From NCBI RefSeq assembly GCF_029894425.1, contig NZ_JARXYJ010000001.1, positions 7,832,501-7,896,500 of the forward strand: a stretch of 64,000 nt of DNA. Reading direction: 5' to 3'. This document shows positions 17,687 to 26,098 of this stretch, piece by piece. Position 1 is the stretch's first letter, and each line of letters starts with the position of its first letter. The notes beneath the pieces are model-generated. The model saw only the letters and a program-made list of their open reading frames with translations, ran no database searches and was not told the DNA's origin. Both the position numbers and the translations under genes were made by a program. This stretch comes from Streptomyces sp. SAI-127 (GTDB taxonomy: Bacteria; Actinomycetota; Actinomycetes; Streptomycetales; Streptomycetaceae).

Positions 17687-18061
17687 TCAGGCGGGCGGGG
17701 CCTCCCCGTCGCCGCTCAGCAACTCCCTGATCGCCCGCGCCGACAGCGCCGACTTGGGCAGAAAGCCGCGCGCCGGACTGCCGGCGACCAGCTCCTGGAC
17801 GTCGTCGAGCGCGTGCGTGGAGATCAGGATGATGACGCACGAGACACTGCGGGCCAGCTCCACCGCCACGTCGAATCCGCTCTCGCCGTCGAGGTCGAGA
17901 TCGACCAGGACGATGTCCGGGGTCAGCTCCGCGGCCCGTGCGAGAGCCTCGGTACCCGACAGTGCGACGCCGACGACAGGTATCCCGTCGCGTTCCAGCA
18001 GACTTCGCGCGGCCTCCAGGAACCGGATGCTGTCATCGACGAGAAGACAGCGCATGGACAT
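17687..18061 (-). CDS. Stand-alone receiver domain protein (CheY-like response regulator)
   Basis: A 124-residue protein that consists only of a receiver domain. The acidic pocket DD is in MRCLLVDDSIRFLE, the phospho-acceptor Asp is in DIVLVDLDLDGESG, the Thr/Ser switch is in IILISTH, and the conserved Lys is in FLPKSALSARAI. There is no DNA-binding or enzymatic output domain. ATG 18061 (MSMRCLL) or 18055 are both possible; neither has a good Shine-Dalgarno. It is divergent from the solute-binding lipoprotein gene and shares with it a 16-bp palindrome that recurs upstream of the LuxR-type regulator at 23104. It may act as a phosphate sink or a protein-protein regulator for the nearby kinase (inference). 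Confidence 0.85.
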   Translation of the reverse strand: MSMRCLLVDDSIRFLEAARSLLERDGIPVVGVALSGTEALARAAELTPDIVLVDLDLDGESGFDVAVELARSVSCVIILISTHALDDVQELVAGSPARGFLPKSALSARAIRELLSGDGEAPPA

Positions 18062-18093
18062 GCGCACAGGGTGCCAGTCGTCCGGCGATTGCG

Positions 18094-18113
18094 CTTTCCG
18101 GCTACCCGGAAAG
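18094..18113. promoter_or_regulatory. Palindromic operator-like site, copy 1 of the two-component island
   Basis: CTTTCCGG (18094-18101), CTAC, CCGGAAAG (18106-18113). The 16-bp core TTCCGGCTACCCGGAA differs at one position from the perfect palindrome at 22984-22999. It lies 33 bp upstream of the stand-alone receiver gene and 155 bp upstream of the divergent binding-lipoprotein gene. Confidence 0.65.
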
Positions 18114-18267
18114 AGTCGGGACGGATTGCTTCCCGGCACCTGGAATGTGCTCAAGTCCTGTGCCGAATACGTCAGTTCCGCTCACCCAGCGCAGCGGGAG
18201 GTCACAGGCGGTAGCATGTGGGCTGCCCTGGGGAGGCCGTGCGAGTCCGGTCGAGTGGGGGTGTGCG

Positions 18268-19650
18268 ATGAAGGCGCCGCTCGGAGACGTCGGAAGAAGC
18301 CGTGGGCGCCGCGCCCTGGCCACGGGGCTGGTGGCCGTCGCGCTGCTGCTCGCCGCGTGCGCCGGCGGGGGAGGCGGCGGCGACAGGGGCGAGCGGCCCC
18401 GCACCGACACCACCTGTGACGGCAGGATCGAGGGCACCGCGCAGGTCACCGTGTGGTTCCACGCGGGGCCGAGCGCCGAGTACAACACGCTGCGCCGCCA
18501 GGTCCAGGACTTCAACAAGGCGCAGCGGGAGGTGCGGGTCGAGGTCGTCACACTGCCCGAGCAGCGGCCGTACAACGAACTCGTGCTCTCCGCCGCGGCC
18601 AGCGGCGACCTGCCGGACCTGCTCGACTTCGACGGACCCCGGCTCTACAGCCACGCCTGGTCCGGCAGGATCAAGCCGATCGACTCCTGTCTGTCCGACG
18701 GCCTGCGCAAGGACCTGCTGCCCTCGATCCGCCAACAGGGCACCTATGCGGGGAGCTTGTACGGGATCGGCACCTTCGACTCCGGGCTCGGGCTCTATGT
18801 GCGGCCGTCGGTGCTGAAGAAGGCCGGCATCCGTGTTCCCCGGGGCGCGGAGGACGCCTGGACCGTCCGCGAGTTCACGGACATCCTGCGCACCCTGCGC
18901 AAGGCGGGGCACCGGTATCCGCTCGACATGGGCCTCGTCGACGCGAAACCCGGCGAGGAGTGGAACACCTACGGCTTCGCCCCCGCGGTGTGGTCGGCGG
19001 GCGGCGATCTCATCGACCCCAGGACGTTCCGGACCGCCGACGGCTTTCTGAACGGACCCGAGTCGGTCGAGGCGCTCACCACCCTGCAGAACTGGGTGGA
19101 GGAGGGGCTCGTCGAGCCCGGCAGGAGCGAACAGGCCTTCGAGCAGGAGCGCAGTGTCATCTCCTGGGCAGGCCACTGGAGGTACCCGGACTACACCAGG
19201 ACGTTCCCCGGTGACGTGGCGATCGTGCCGCTGCCCGACTTCGGCGAGGGCACCGTGACCGGGATGGGCTCCTGGCAGTGGGGCGTGACCTCGGGCGGGG
19301 CCGACGGCGACGCCGTATGGCGCTTCCTCGCCTATCTGCTGAAGCCGGAACAGATCCGCCGGATGACCGTGGCCAACGGCGCGATCCCGGCCACGCACAG
19401 CGCGGTGAAGCTCTCGCCCGAGTACGCCGACGGCGGTGCCGAGCGCCTGTTCATCGAGCAGTTGACCGACGGCGTGGCCCGGCCGAGGCCGCGCACACCC
19501 GCCTACCCGGCGATCACCGAGGCGTTCTCCCGCGCCTTCCCCAAGATCATGATCGACAGGGCTCCGGTGAAGGCCACACTCGACGAGGCGGTCGAGGCCA
19601 TCGACAAGGACCTCGCCGCCCACGACGGTTACCCGAAGGGCGGATCGTGA
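18268..19650 (+). CDS. Orphan extracellular solute-binding lipoprotein (SBP family 1)
   Basis: A 460-residue lipoprotein. The signal peptide (RGRRALATGLVAVALLLAAC) has lipobox LAAC, followed by a Gly-rich linker. The mature protein resembles carbohydrate-type family-1 binding proteins: VTVWFHAGPSAEYNTLRRQV, LPDLLDFDGP, LYGIGTFDSGLGLYVRPSVL, WNTYGFAPAVWSAGGDLID and a C-terminal MTVANGAIPATHSAV. ATG 18268 follows a GGGG tract. No permease or ATPase gene is nearby; instead a sensor kinase gene follows about 195 bp later on the same strand. It may serve that kinase as a ligand-presenting accessory sensor (inference) or work with permeases encoded elsewhere. Confidence 0.88.
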   Translation: MKAPLGDVGRSRGRRALATGLVAVALLLAACAGGGGGGDRGERPRTDTTCDGRIEGTAQVTVWFHAGPSAEYNTLRRQVQDFNKAQREVRVEVVTLPEQRPYNELVLSAAASGDLPDLLDFDGPRLYSHAWSGRIKPIDSCLSDGLRKDLLPSIRQQGTYAGSLYGIGTFDSGLGLYVRPSVLKKAGIRVPRGAEDAWTVREFTDILRTLRKAGHRYPLDMGLVDAKPGEEWNTYGFAPAVWSAGGDLIDPRTFRTADGFLNGPESVEALTTLQNWVEEGLVEPGRSEQAFEQERSVISWAGHWRYPDYTRTFPGDVAIVPLPDFGEGTVTGMGSWQWGVTSGGADGDAVWRFLAYLLKPEQIRRMTVANGAIPATHSAVKLSPEYADGGAERLFIEQLTDGVARPRPRTPAYPAITEAFSRAFPKIMIDRAPVKATLDEAVEAIDKDLAAHDGYPKGGS

Positions 19651-19790
19651 GCCGTCGCCGTGCCGGGTCGCGTGGCTCCCGGGACGCATGGACGGCAGCG
19701 GAGTTCGCGGGCATGCTGAAGGGGCCGCGCCACGACCGGCCGTGCCCGGCACGGGCGCGTGAAAGCGCCCTCCACAGAGGGGTGTTTCGC

Positions 19791-19835
19791 ATGACGGAAC
19801 CCAAAGGCACCACGCACGGAAGCGCCGGCGCCTGA
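19791..19835 (+). CDS. Possible small coupled leader ORF before the sensor kinase
   Basis: A 14-codon ORF (MTEPKGTTHGSAGA) with a good ribosome site AGAGGGG (19775-19781). Its stop codon lies 9 bp before the kinase start, so its translation could feed ribosomes into the kinase gene. The same frame is open back to GTG 19647, which overlaps the binding-protein stop (GTGA), so the real gene could be a 62-residue Arg-rich protein. Codon use in that longer frame is less typical of real genes here. Either version is only a candidate. Confidence 0.3.
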   Translation: MTEPKGTTHGSAGA

Positions 19836-19844
19836 GGCCCTGTC

Positions 19845-22586
19845 ATGCGCCGCTCACCGCTCAGACGAAGCTCCGGGGTCCCGCGCCGCGTCCCCCTGCT
19901 CGCCCGGCTGCGCGTCGGCCGGAAGCTGATGCTGCTGGTCCTGCTGCCGGTGACCGGGATGCTCGCTTTCACCGCCTTCAGCTCCGTGGCCCAGTGGCGT
20001 GAGGCGCGCACCCTGCGCGACTTCCACACCGGCACCGAGGTGTCGTTCGCGACGGCCGAGGTCGCCGACGCCGTCGCACGCGAGCGGCTCGCCGCCGTCA
20101 AGGCCCGGCTGCGCCCCGGCCAGAACACGCCGTCGGAGCGGACCGAGGCCGAACGCGCCACCGACCGGGCCCTGGACAGCGCCGTGACCCGCGCCGCCTC
20201 GTGGGCCGGATCCGACATCGCAGGCGACCTCGACGCCGTCGGCCGTCAACTCCACTCCCTGCGCGTCCAGATCGGCACGGGTTCGCTCACCGCCCCTGAC
20301 ATCGCCGAGCAGTACGGCAACGTCGAGGCCACCCTGCTCCACGACGTCACCGCGCTCGAAGCCGGCCGCCCCACCCGGGCCTCGGGCCGCGCCGCCGACG
20401 CACACATCGCGCTCCTGCGAGCCATCGAGGCCGCCGACCGGGAACAGGCGGAGGTCGCCGCACTGCTCGCAGGGCCCGCGGGACGACCCACCGGCGCCGG
20501 ACGCTGGCCCGCGCTCGAGACGGCCCAGCTGGACGCCTTCCGGGAGAACACCTCGGCCGAACTGCGGACCCAGCTGTACGTCATCCAGTTCAGGGATCCC
20601 GGCCGGGCCGTCCGCAGCGTCCGCGACCTGCTGGCCACCGCCCGCCCGGAGACCGCCGCCTGGCCCTCGTACGAGCGCTGGCTCGCCGACTCCGGGGCCC
20701 GCATCGACTCGCTGCGCGGCATCCAGGACCGGGCCGCCCGCGAACTCGACGCCACGGCCGGCCACGACCGCCGCGACGCGGAGGTCCGCGTGGTGCGCGA
20801 CCTCACCGCCTCGCTGGCCGTGCTCGCCCTCGTCACCTTCCTCGCGCTCGCGCTCAGCCGGTCGATCACCCGGCCCCTCGGCCAGGTCGCCGCGGGCGCC
20901 CGGGCACTGTCGTACGGCGATCTCTCGTACGACATCCGGTACGCGGGCCGCGACGAACTGGGCGAGGTCGCCGACACCTTCCGCGAACTGCGCGTGACCA
21001 CCGAGCGGCTGGCCGCCGAGATCCGCGCCATGAACACGGCGATCGACCACAATCGCCTCGAACACCGTGCCGACCAGGCCTCCTTCGAGGGCACATGGAG
21101 CCAGCTGCTGGGCGGCATGAACGACACCATGGCCTCCTTCGCGGCGGCGCACGGGCGGCGTGAGGAGGCCGAGCAGGAACTGGCGAGCATCTTCAACCTC
21201 TCGTTGGACCTGCTCTGCATCAGCGGGACCGACGGCTACTTCAAGCGGGTCAACCCGGCCTTCGAGCGCCTCCTGGGCCACCCGCGCGAGACGATGCTGT
21301 CGATGCCGTTCATCGAGTTCGTGCACGAGGAGGACCGGGACACCACCCGTGCGGCCCTCGCACGGCTGGCCGACGGCGTCGAGGTGGCCGAGTTCGAGAA
21401 CCGCTACCTGCGCGCGGACGGCACCGAGTGCTGGCTGCAGTGGAGCGCCCGGCCGGTCCTGGAACAGGGCCTCATCTACGCCACCGCCCGCGATGTCACC
21501 GAGAGCCGCCGCACCGCCCGGGAACAGGCCGCCCTGCGTCGCGTCGCCACCCTGGTGGCCCACGGCGACCCGCCGGCCGAGGTGTTCGCGAGGGTGGCCG
21601 AGGAGGTGGGGGACCTGCTGGACACCACGGCGGCCGTCCTGCGGCAGGAGCCCGACGGCAGCCAGACGGTCCTCGGGACCGTGCTCGGCATCCCGGAAGA
21701 ACTCGAAGAGGCCACGCGCAAGGAGCGCACGGAGGCCGGGTACGAGGCGATCGACGCGGTCACCAGGACCCGGCGCGCCGCCCACGTCGGCCACGCCGTG
21801 GGCGCGCCCATCGTCGTCGACGACCGGCTGTGGGGCTTCGTCGTCGCGGCCTCTCCCCTGGAGGTGCTGCCGGTGGGCACCGAGTCGCGGCTGGCCGACT
21901 TCACCGAACTCGTCGCGACCGCCATCGCCAACGCCGACAGCCGCGACCAGCTGACGGCCTCACGCGCGCGCGTGGTGGCCGCGGCGGACGCCTCCCGGCG
22001 GCGCATCGAGCGCGATCTGCACGACGGGGTCCAGCAGCGGCTCGTCGCCCTCCAGCTGGATCTGCGGCTCGCCGAGACCCTGGTGACCGACCGGTCCTCT
22101 GAGCTGGCCGAACAGCTGGTACATGTCGGCAAGGGCCTCGACGACGCCTTCCAGGACCTGCTCCAGGTGGCCCGGGGCATCCACCCGGCCATCCTCTCCA
22201 AAGGCGGCCTGGGGCCCGCCCTGCGTTCACTGGCCCGCCGTTCCGCCGTCCCCGTCGAGCTCGACCTGAAGCTGCCCGCGGCCCGGCTGCCGGAACAACT
22301 GGAGGTGGCCGCCTACTACGTGACCTCCGAATGCCTCACCAACGCGACGAAGCACGCGCACGCGCGCGTGGTGAAGGTCTCGGCGGAGATCCGGGGCGGC
22401 GTCCTGGAACTGACCATCCGCGACGACGGCGCCGGAGGCGCCGAGCCGGGACGCGGTTCCGGGCTGATCGGTCTCATCGACCGGGTCGAGGCGATCGGCG
22501 GCAAGCTGGCCGTCAGCAGCCCGCCCGGCGAGGGCACGACCATGGACGTGCGGCTGCCCCTGGGCGGGCCCTCGCCGGACCGGTGA
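19845..22586 (+). CDS. NarL-type sensor histidine kinase (NIT-like sensor, HAMP, PAS, GAF, HisKA_3)
   Basis: A 913-residue membrane kinase. Transmembrane helix 1 is about 28-47, followed by a 270-residue all-helical extracytoplasmic domain like nitrate/nitrite-sensing NIT domains. Helix 2 is about 320-338 and a HAMP domain (SRSITRPLGQVAAGARALS) runs to about 392. A PAS domain lies about 445-550 (NLSLDLLCISGTDGYFKRVN) and a GAF-like domain about 562-705. The HisKA_3 dimer helix has the phospho-acceptor H726 in RIERDLHDGVQQRL, and the HATPase has N box TSECLTNATKHA and G boxes DDGAGG and GSGLIGL. It probably phosphorylates the regulator at 23104-23778. GAGG (19834-19837) serves as ribosome site and overlaps the small ORF stop. 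Confidence 0.92.
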   Translation: MRRSPLRRSSGVPRRVPLLARLRVGRKLMLLVLLPVTGMLAFTAFSSVAQWREARTLRDFHTGTEVSFATAEVADAVARERLAAVKARLRPGQNTPSERTEAERATDRALDSAVTRAASWAGSDIAGDLDAVGRQLHSLRVQIGTGSLTAPDIAEQYGNVEATLLHDVTALEAGRPTRASGRAADAHIALLRAIEAADREQAEVAALLAGPAGRPTGAGRWPALETAQLDAFRENTSAELRTQLYVIQFRDPGRAVRSVRDLLATARPETAAWPSYERWLADSGARIDSLRGIQDRAARELDATAGHDRRDAEVRVVRDLTASLAVLALVTFLALALSRSITRPLGQVAAGARALSYGDLSYDIRYAGRDELGEVADTFRELRVTTERLAAEIRAMNTAIDHNRLEHRADQASFEGTWSQLLGGMNDTMASFAAAHGRREEAEQELASIFNLSLDLLCISGTDGYFKRVNPAFERLLGHPRETMLSMPFIEFVHEEDRDTTRAALARLADGVEVAEFENRYLRADGTECWLQWSARPVLEQGLIYATARDVTESRRTAREQAALRRVATLVAHGDPPAEVFARVAEEVGDLLDTTAAVLRQEPDGSQTVLGTVLGIPEELEEATRKERTEAGYEAIDAVTRTRRAAHVGHAVGAPIVVDDRLWGFVVAASPLEVLPVGTESRLADFTELVATAIANADSRDQLTASRARVVAAADASRRRIERDLHDGVQQRLVALQLDLRLAETLVTDRSSELAEQLVHVGKGLDDAFQDLLQVARGIHPAILSKGGLGPALRSLARRSAVPVELDLKLPAARLPEQLEVAAYYVTSECLTNATKHAHARVVKVSAEIRGGVLELTIRDDGAGGAEPGRGSGLIGLIDRVEAIGGKLAVSSPPGEGTTMDVRLPLGGPSPDR

Positions 22587-22669
22587 CCGCCCGGGGCGCA
22601 CGCCGGGGAGTTCGTCCAGGTGGGGGAGCCTGAACTGGGTGACGTCGCGTACGCTCCGGGCGGTCCTGT

Positions 22670-22691
22670 CGGACGGAGAGGCATCCGTCCG
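22670..22691. terminator. Hairpin between the kinase gene and the convergent small ORF
   Basis: CGGACGGA (22670-22677) and TCCGTCCG (22684-22691) form a perfect 8-bp stem with a 6-nt loop. It is placed to terminate both the kinase transcript and the minus-strand small ORF that ends at 22695. Confidence 0.5.
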
Positions 22692-22694
22692 GCT

Positions 22695-22856
22695 CTAGAG
22701 GCGGTGGGTTCCGCCGTTCTGTGCGGTCTGCAGGCGCTTGGCACGCACGATGTCCGGGTCCCTCGGGTCCAGGGCGTCGACCGTGCCATTCGTCTCGTCC
22801 GGGTACCGACGGGCCCGGACCGGCCGCCGCTGCTTCTCGATCCGTGTCCGCCGCAT
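22695..22856 (-). CDS. Small basic hypothetical protein, 53 aa
   Basis: A 53-residue, strongly basic ORF that starts MRRTRIEKQRRPVRARRYPDE and ends AKRLQTAQNGGTHRL. It sits antisense to its neighbours, in the 517-bp gap between kinase and response regulator genes. AAGGGTG lies upstream of ATG 22856 and a hairpin follows the stop. The peptide is not Ala/Gly-biased like the usual shadow frames of this genome, which argues for a real gene, but I know no family for it. Confidence 0.4.
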   Translation of the reverse strand: MRRTRIEKQRRPVRARRYPDETNGTVDALDPRDPDIVRAKRLQTAQNGGTHRL

Positions 22857-22983
22857 GTCCCGCACCCTTCGGCCGTGCGACCTTCCGTCCCTCGCCCGGG
22901 ACGGCCGGTCGGACTGCATCTGCACTGGTTCGAGAATGGCCCGGACACGTCCTGATGTCGTCACGGCAGGCCTCCAATTCCGC

Positions 22984-22999
22984 TTCCGGCTAGCCGGAA
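22984..22999. promoter_or_regulatory. Palindromic operator-like site, copy 2 of the two-component island
   Basis: The perfect 16-bp palindrome TTCCGGCTAGCCGGAA lies 104 bp upstream of the LuxR-type response regulator. Fifteen of 16 positions match the site at 18096-18111 upstream of the stand-alone receiver gene. Confidence 0.7.
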
Positions 23000-23103
23000 A
23001 CCCAAGGGTGGGGCAGGCTGTTGGGGCGCGGGCAGAGGGCGGGGCCGGGGGAGCTCCGACCTTGGACGACGCACCGCACAGGCCGGGCGAGGGGGGCTGG
23101 GGC

Positions 23104-23778
23104 ATGGACGACGCGGCGCAGCAGCCGGCACGGGGACGGGTCGTCCTCGCCGACGACGACATCCTGCTCAGGGAGGGTCTCGCCAGTCTGTGCGAGCGCG
23201 TCGGATACCAGGTCGCGGGCCAGGCCGGTGACGCGGTCCGGCTCCTGGAGCTGGTCGACGAGGAACGCCCCGAACTGGCGATCGTCGACATCAGGATGCC
23301 TCCGGACCACTCGACGGAAGGCCTCAAGGCCGCCCGCACCATCCGTGAGCGCCACCCCGACACCGGCATCCTCGTCCTGTCCGCGTTCGTCGAGGTCGAG
23401 GACGCCCTGGAGCTGCTGGCGAGCGGCCGCAAGGTCGGCTACCTCCTCAAGAGCCGGGTCACGGTCGTCGACGATTTCATCGAGGCCCTGGAGCGCATCC
23501 ACCGGGGCGGTTCGGTGGTCGACCCCTCCCTGGTGCAGGAGCTGTTCTCCGCCCAGCGCCGCGACGACCCACTTGCCCAGCTCAGCGCCCGCGAGCGCGA
23601 GGTCCTCGCCCTGATGGCCGAGGGCCGCTCCAACGCCGGCATCGGCCGCCGCCTGTGGGTCACCGAGGGCACCGTCGAGAAACACGTCCGCAGCATCCTC
23701 GGCAAACTCGCCCTCACGGAGGACACCGACGACCACCGCCGGGTGCTGGCCGTGCTGACGTTCCTGGAGTCCCGCTAG
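23104..23778 (+). CDS. LuxR/NarL-family DNA-binding response regulator
   Basis: A 224-residue two-domain regulator. The receiver domain has acidic pocket LADDDILLREG, phospho-acceptor Asp in AIVDIRMPPD, switch residue in ILVLSAF and Lys in YLLKSRV. The C-terminal LuxR-type helix-turn-helix reads LSAREREVLALMAEGRSN, then GTVEKHVRSILGKL. ATG 23104 follows a GAGGGGGG tract. It is the natural partner of the HisKA_3 kinase upstream on the same strand and is a candidate to bind the TTCCGGCTAGCCGGAA sites at 22984 and 18096 (inference). Its stop is followed within 4 bp by an inverted-repeat element. Confidence 0.92.
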   Translation: MDDAAQQPARGRVVLADDDILLREGLASLCERVGYQVAGQAGDAVRLLELVDEERPELAIVDIRMPPDHSTEGLKAARTIRERHPDTGILVLSAFVEVEDALELLASGRKVGYLLKSRVTVVDDFIEALERIHRGGSVVDPSLVQELFSAQRRDDPLAQLSAREREVLALMAEGRSNAGIGRRLWVTEGTVEKHVRSILGKLALTEDTDDHRRVLAVLTFLESR

Positions 23779-23781
23779 GAC

Positions 23782-23983
23782 CTGTCCGGCGGACGAAGGG
23801 AAGGGCGCCCCTGTCGTCCACGGACCCGTCACCGCGGCCGGGATCCGACTCCGGCTCCGGACAGTCGCTGGAAGGCCGCCGCCTCGGCGGGCACCGACGG
23901 CGGCCGATCCGGTGCGTGGCCGTGTGCCGCCGGAGATCACTCCGGCCGCCTCCGTCGGGCTCCGCACAGGATCCGCCGGACAG
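23782..23983. repeat. MITE-like element with 12-bp perfect terminal inverted repeats
   Basis: CTGTCCGGCGGA (23782-23793) and TCCGCCGGACAG (23972-23983) are perfect inverted repeats, bounding about 200 bp of non-coding, hairpin-rich sequence (for example CCGCCGCCTCGGCGGG). The ends resemble termini of streptomycete IS5-like elements as I remember them. No transposase frame and no clear target duplication are present. It fills most of the gap between the response regulator and uvrC. A structured RNA or terminator is the alternative. Confidence 0.45.
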
Positions 23984-24030
23984 ACCTGGGCCGTTGTCCA
24001 CGGGCTCACCGGACTGTCAGCCCTCGCCAG

Positions 24031-24036
24031 TAGGGT
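24031..24036 (+). promoter_or_regulatory. -10 box of a probable leaderless uvrC promoter
   Basis: TAGGGT lies 7 bp before the uvrC ATG, the usual distance for a transcript that begins at the start codon. No good -35 box is visible. Confidence 0.5.
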
Positions 24037-24043
24037 GTGAGAC

Positions 24044-26098
24044 ATGGCCGACCCCTCCAGCTACCGCCCCAAACCAGGGGAGATCCCGGACTCTCCCGGG
24101 GTGTACAGGTTCCGCGACGAGCACCGCCGGGTGATCTACGTCGGAAAGGCGAAAAGCCTGCGCCAGCGCCTGGCGAACTACTTCCAGGACCTGGCGAGCC
24201 TGCACCCCCGCACCCGCACGATGGTGACCACGGCCGCGTCCGTGGAGTGGACGGTGGTGTCCACGGAGGTCGAGGCCCTCCAGCTGGAGTACTCCTGGAT
24301 CAAGGAGTTCGACCCCCGGTTCAACGTCAAGTACCGCGACGACAAGAGCTACCCGTACCTCGCGGTGACGATGAACGAGGAATTCCCGCGCGTGCAGGTG
24401 ATGCGTGGCCAGAAACGCAAGGGCGTCAGGTACTTCGGGCCCTACGGGCACGCGTGGGCGATCCGCGACACCGTCGACCTCCTCCTGCGCGTCTTCCCGG
24501 TCCGCACCTGCTCCGCCGGCGTCTTCAAGAACGCCGCCCGCACCGGCCGCCCCTGCCTCCTCGGCTACATCGGCAAGTGCTCGGCGCCCTGCGTCGACCG
24601 TGTCTCCGCCGACGAACACCGCGACCTGGCCGAGGACTTCTGCGACTTCATGGCCGGCCGCACCGGCACCTACATCCGCCGTCTCGAGCAGCAGATGACG
24701 GAGGCGGCCGAGGAGATGGAGTACGAGCGGGCGGCCCGCCTGCGCGACGACATAGGGGCCCTGAAGAAGGCCATGGAGAAGAGCGCCGTCGTGCTCGCCG
24801 ACGCGACCGACGCCGACCTGATCGCGGTCGCCGAGGACGAGCTGGAGGCCGCCGTCCAGATCTTCCACGTGCGCGGCGGACGGGTCCGGGGCCAGCGCGG
24901 CTGGGTGACCGACAAGGTCGAGGAGATCACCACCGGCGCCCTCGTCGAACACGCCCTCCAGCAGCTCTACGGCGAGGAGAAGGGGGACTCGGTCCCCAAG
25001 GAGGTCCTCGTCCCGGCCCTGCCCGACCCGGTCGAGCCGGTCCAGGAGTGGCTGGCCGAGCGCCGCGGCTCGGGGGTCTCCCTGCGCATCCCGCAGCGCG
25101 GCGACAAGAAGGCCCTCATGGAGACCGTGCAGCGCAATGCCCAGCAGGCACTCGTCCTCCACAAGACCAAGCGTGCCTCCGACCTGACCACACGCTCGCG
25201 TGCCCTGGAGGAGATCGCCGAGGCCCTCGACCTGGACAGCGCGCCGCTGCGGATCGAGTGCTACGACATCTCCCACCTCCAGGGCGACGACGTGGTCGCG
25301 TCCATGGTCGTCTTCGAGGACGGACTCCAGCGCAAGAGCGAGTACCGCCGCTTCCAGATCAAGGGCTTCGCCGGACAGGATGACGTCCGGTCCATGCACG
25401 AGGTGATCTCCCGCCGGTTCCGGCGCTACCTCGCCGAGAAGGAGAAGACGGGGGAGTGGGTGGACGACCTTCCCGAGGAGGGCACCGCCGAGAACGGCCT
25501 CAAGGACGACGACGGCCGCCCCAAGAAGTTCGCCTACCCGCCCCAGCTCGTCGTCGTCGACGGCGGACAGCCCCAGGTCGCCGCCGCCAAGAAGGCCCTG
25601 GACGAGCTCGGCATCGACGACATCGCCGTCTGCGGCCTCGCCAAGCGCCTGGAGGAGGTCTGGCTGCCGGACGACGACGACCCGGTCGTGCTGCCCCGCA
25701 CCAGCGAAGGCCTGTACCTTCTGCAGCGGGTCCGTGACGAGGCCCACCGCTTCGCGATCACCTACCAGCGCACCAAGCGGGCCCAGCGCTTCCGGTCGAG
25801 CCCGCTCGACGACGTCCCCGGCCTCGGGGACACGCGCAAGCAGGCCTTGCTGAAACATTTCGGGTCCTTGAAGAAACTACGATCCGCCACCATCGACCAG
25901 ATCTGCGAGGTCCCCGGCATAGGCCGCAAGACGGCCGAGACGATCGCCGTGGCCCTCGCCCAGGCGGCCCCGGCCGCGCCCGCCGTCAACACGGCGACTG
26001 GAGAGATCATGGATGAGGAGGAACCCGGCACCACGGGTTCCGGTGGGGAACCCGTGACGGCGGGTGCCCCGGACGAACGACGGGGGCAGGAGACATGA
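24044..26098 (+). CDS. uvrC: UvrABC excinuclease subunit C
   Basis: A 684-residue nuclease that makes both incisions in nucleotide excision repair. The N-terminal GIY-YIG nuclease domain (about 14-95) has [20 protein letters not shown]. The UVR domain that contacts UvrB is near 216-250 ([19 protein letters not shown]). The C-terminal RNase H-like endonuclease has [14 protein letters not shown] and [16 protein letters not shown], and helix-hairpin-helix motifs follow at about 587-650 ([17 protein letters not shown]). A 35-residue acidic and Gly-rich tail follows. The stop overlaps the rapZ start (ATGA), so repair and regulatory genes are translationally coupled. The start is probably leaderless. 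Confidence 0.96.
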   Translation: MADPSSYRPKPGEIPDSPGVYRFRDEHRRVIYVGKAKSLRQRLANYFQDLASLHPRTRTMVTTAASVEWTVVSTEVEALQLEYSWIKEFDPRFNVKYRDDKSYPYLAVTMNEEFPRVQVMRGQKRKGVRYFGPYGHAWAIRDTVDLLLRVFPVRTCSAGVFKNAARTGRPCLLGYIGKCSAPCVDRVSADEHRDLAEDFCDFMAGRTGTYIRRLEQQMTEAAEEMEYERAARLRDDIGALKKAMEKSAVVLADATDADLIAVAEDELEAAVQIFHVRGGRVRGQRGWVTDKVEEITTGALVEHALQQLYGEEKGDSVPKEVLVPALPDPVEPVQEWLAERRGSGVSLRIPQRGDKKALMETVQRNAQQALVLHKTKRASDLTTRSRALEEIAEALDLDSAPLRIECYDISHLQGDDVVASMVVFEDGLQRKSEYRRFQIKGFAGQDDVRSMHEVISRRFRRYLAEKEKTGEWVDDLPEEGTAENGLKDDDGRPKKFAYPPQLVVVDGGQPQVAAAKKALDELGIDDIAVCGLAKRLEEVWLPDDDDPVVLPRTSEGLYLLQRVRDEAHRFAITYQRTKRAQRFRSSPLDDVPGLGDTRKQALLKHFGSLKKLRSATIDQICEVPGIGRKTAETIAVALAQAAPAAPAVNTATGEIMDEEEPGTTGSGGEPVTAGAPDERRGQET

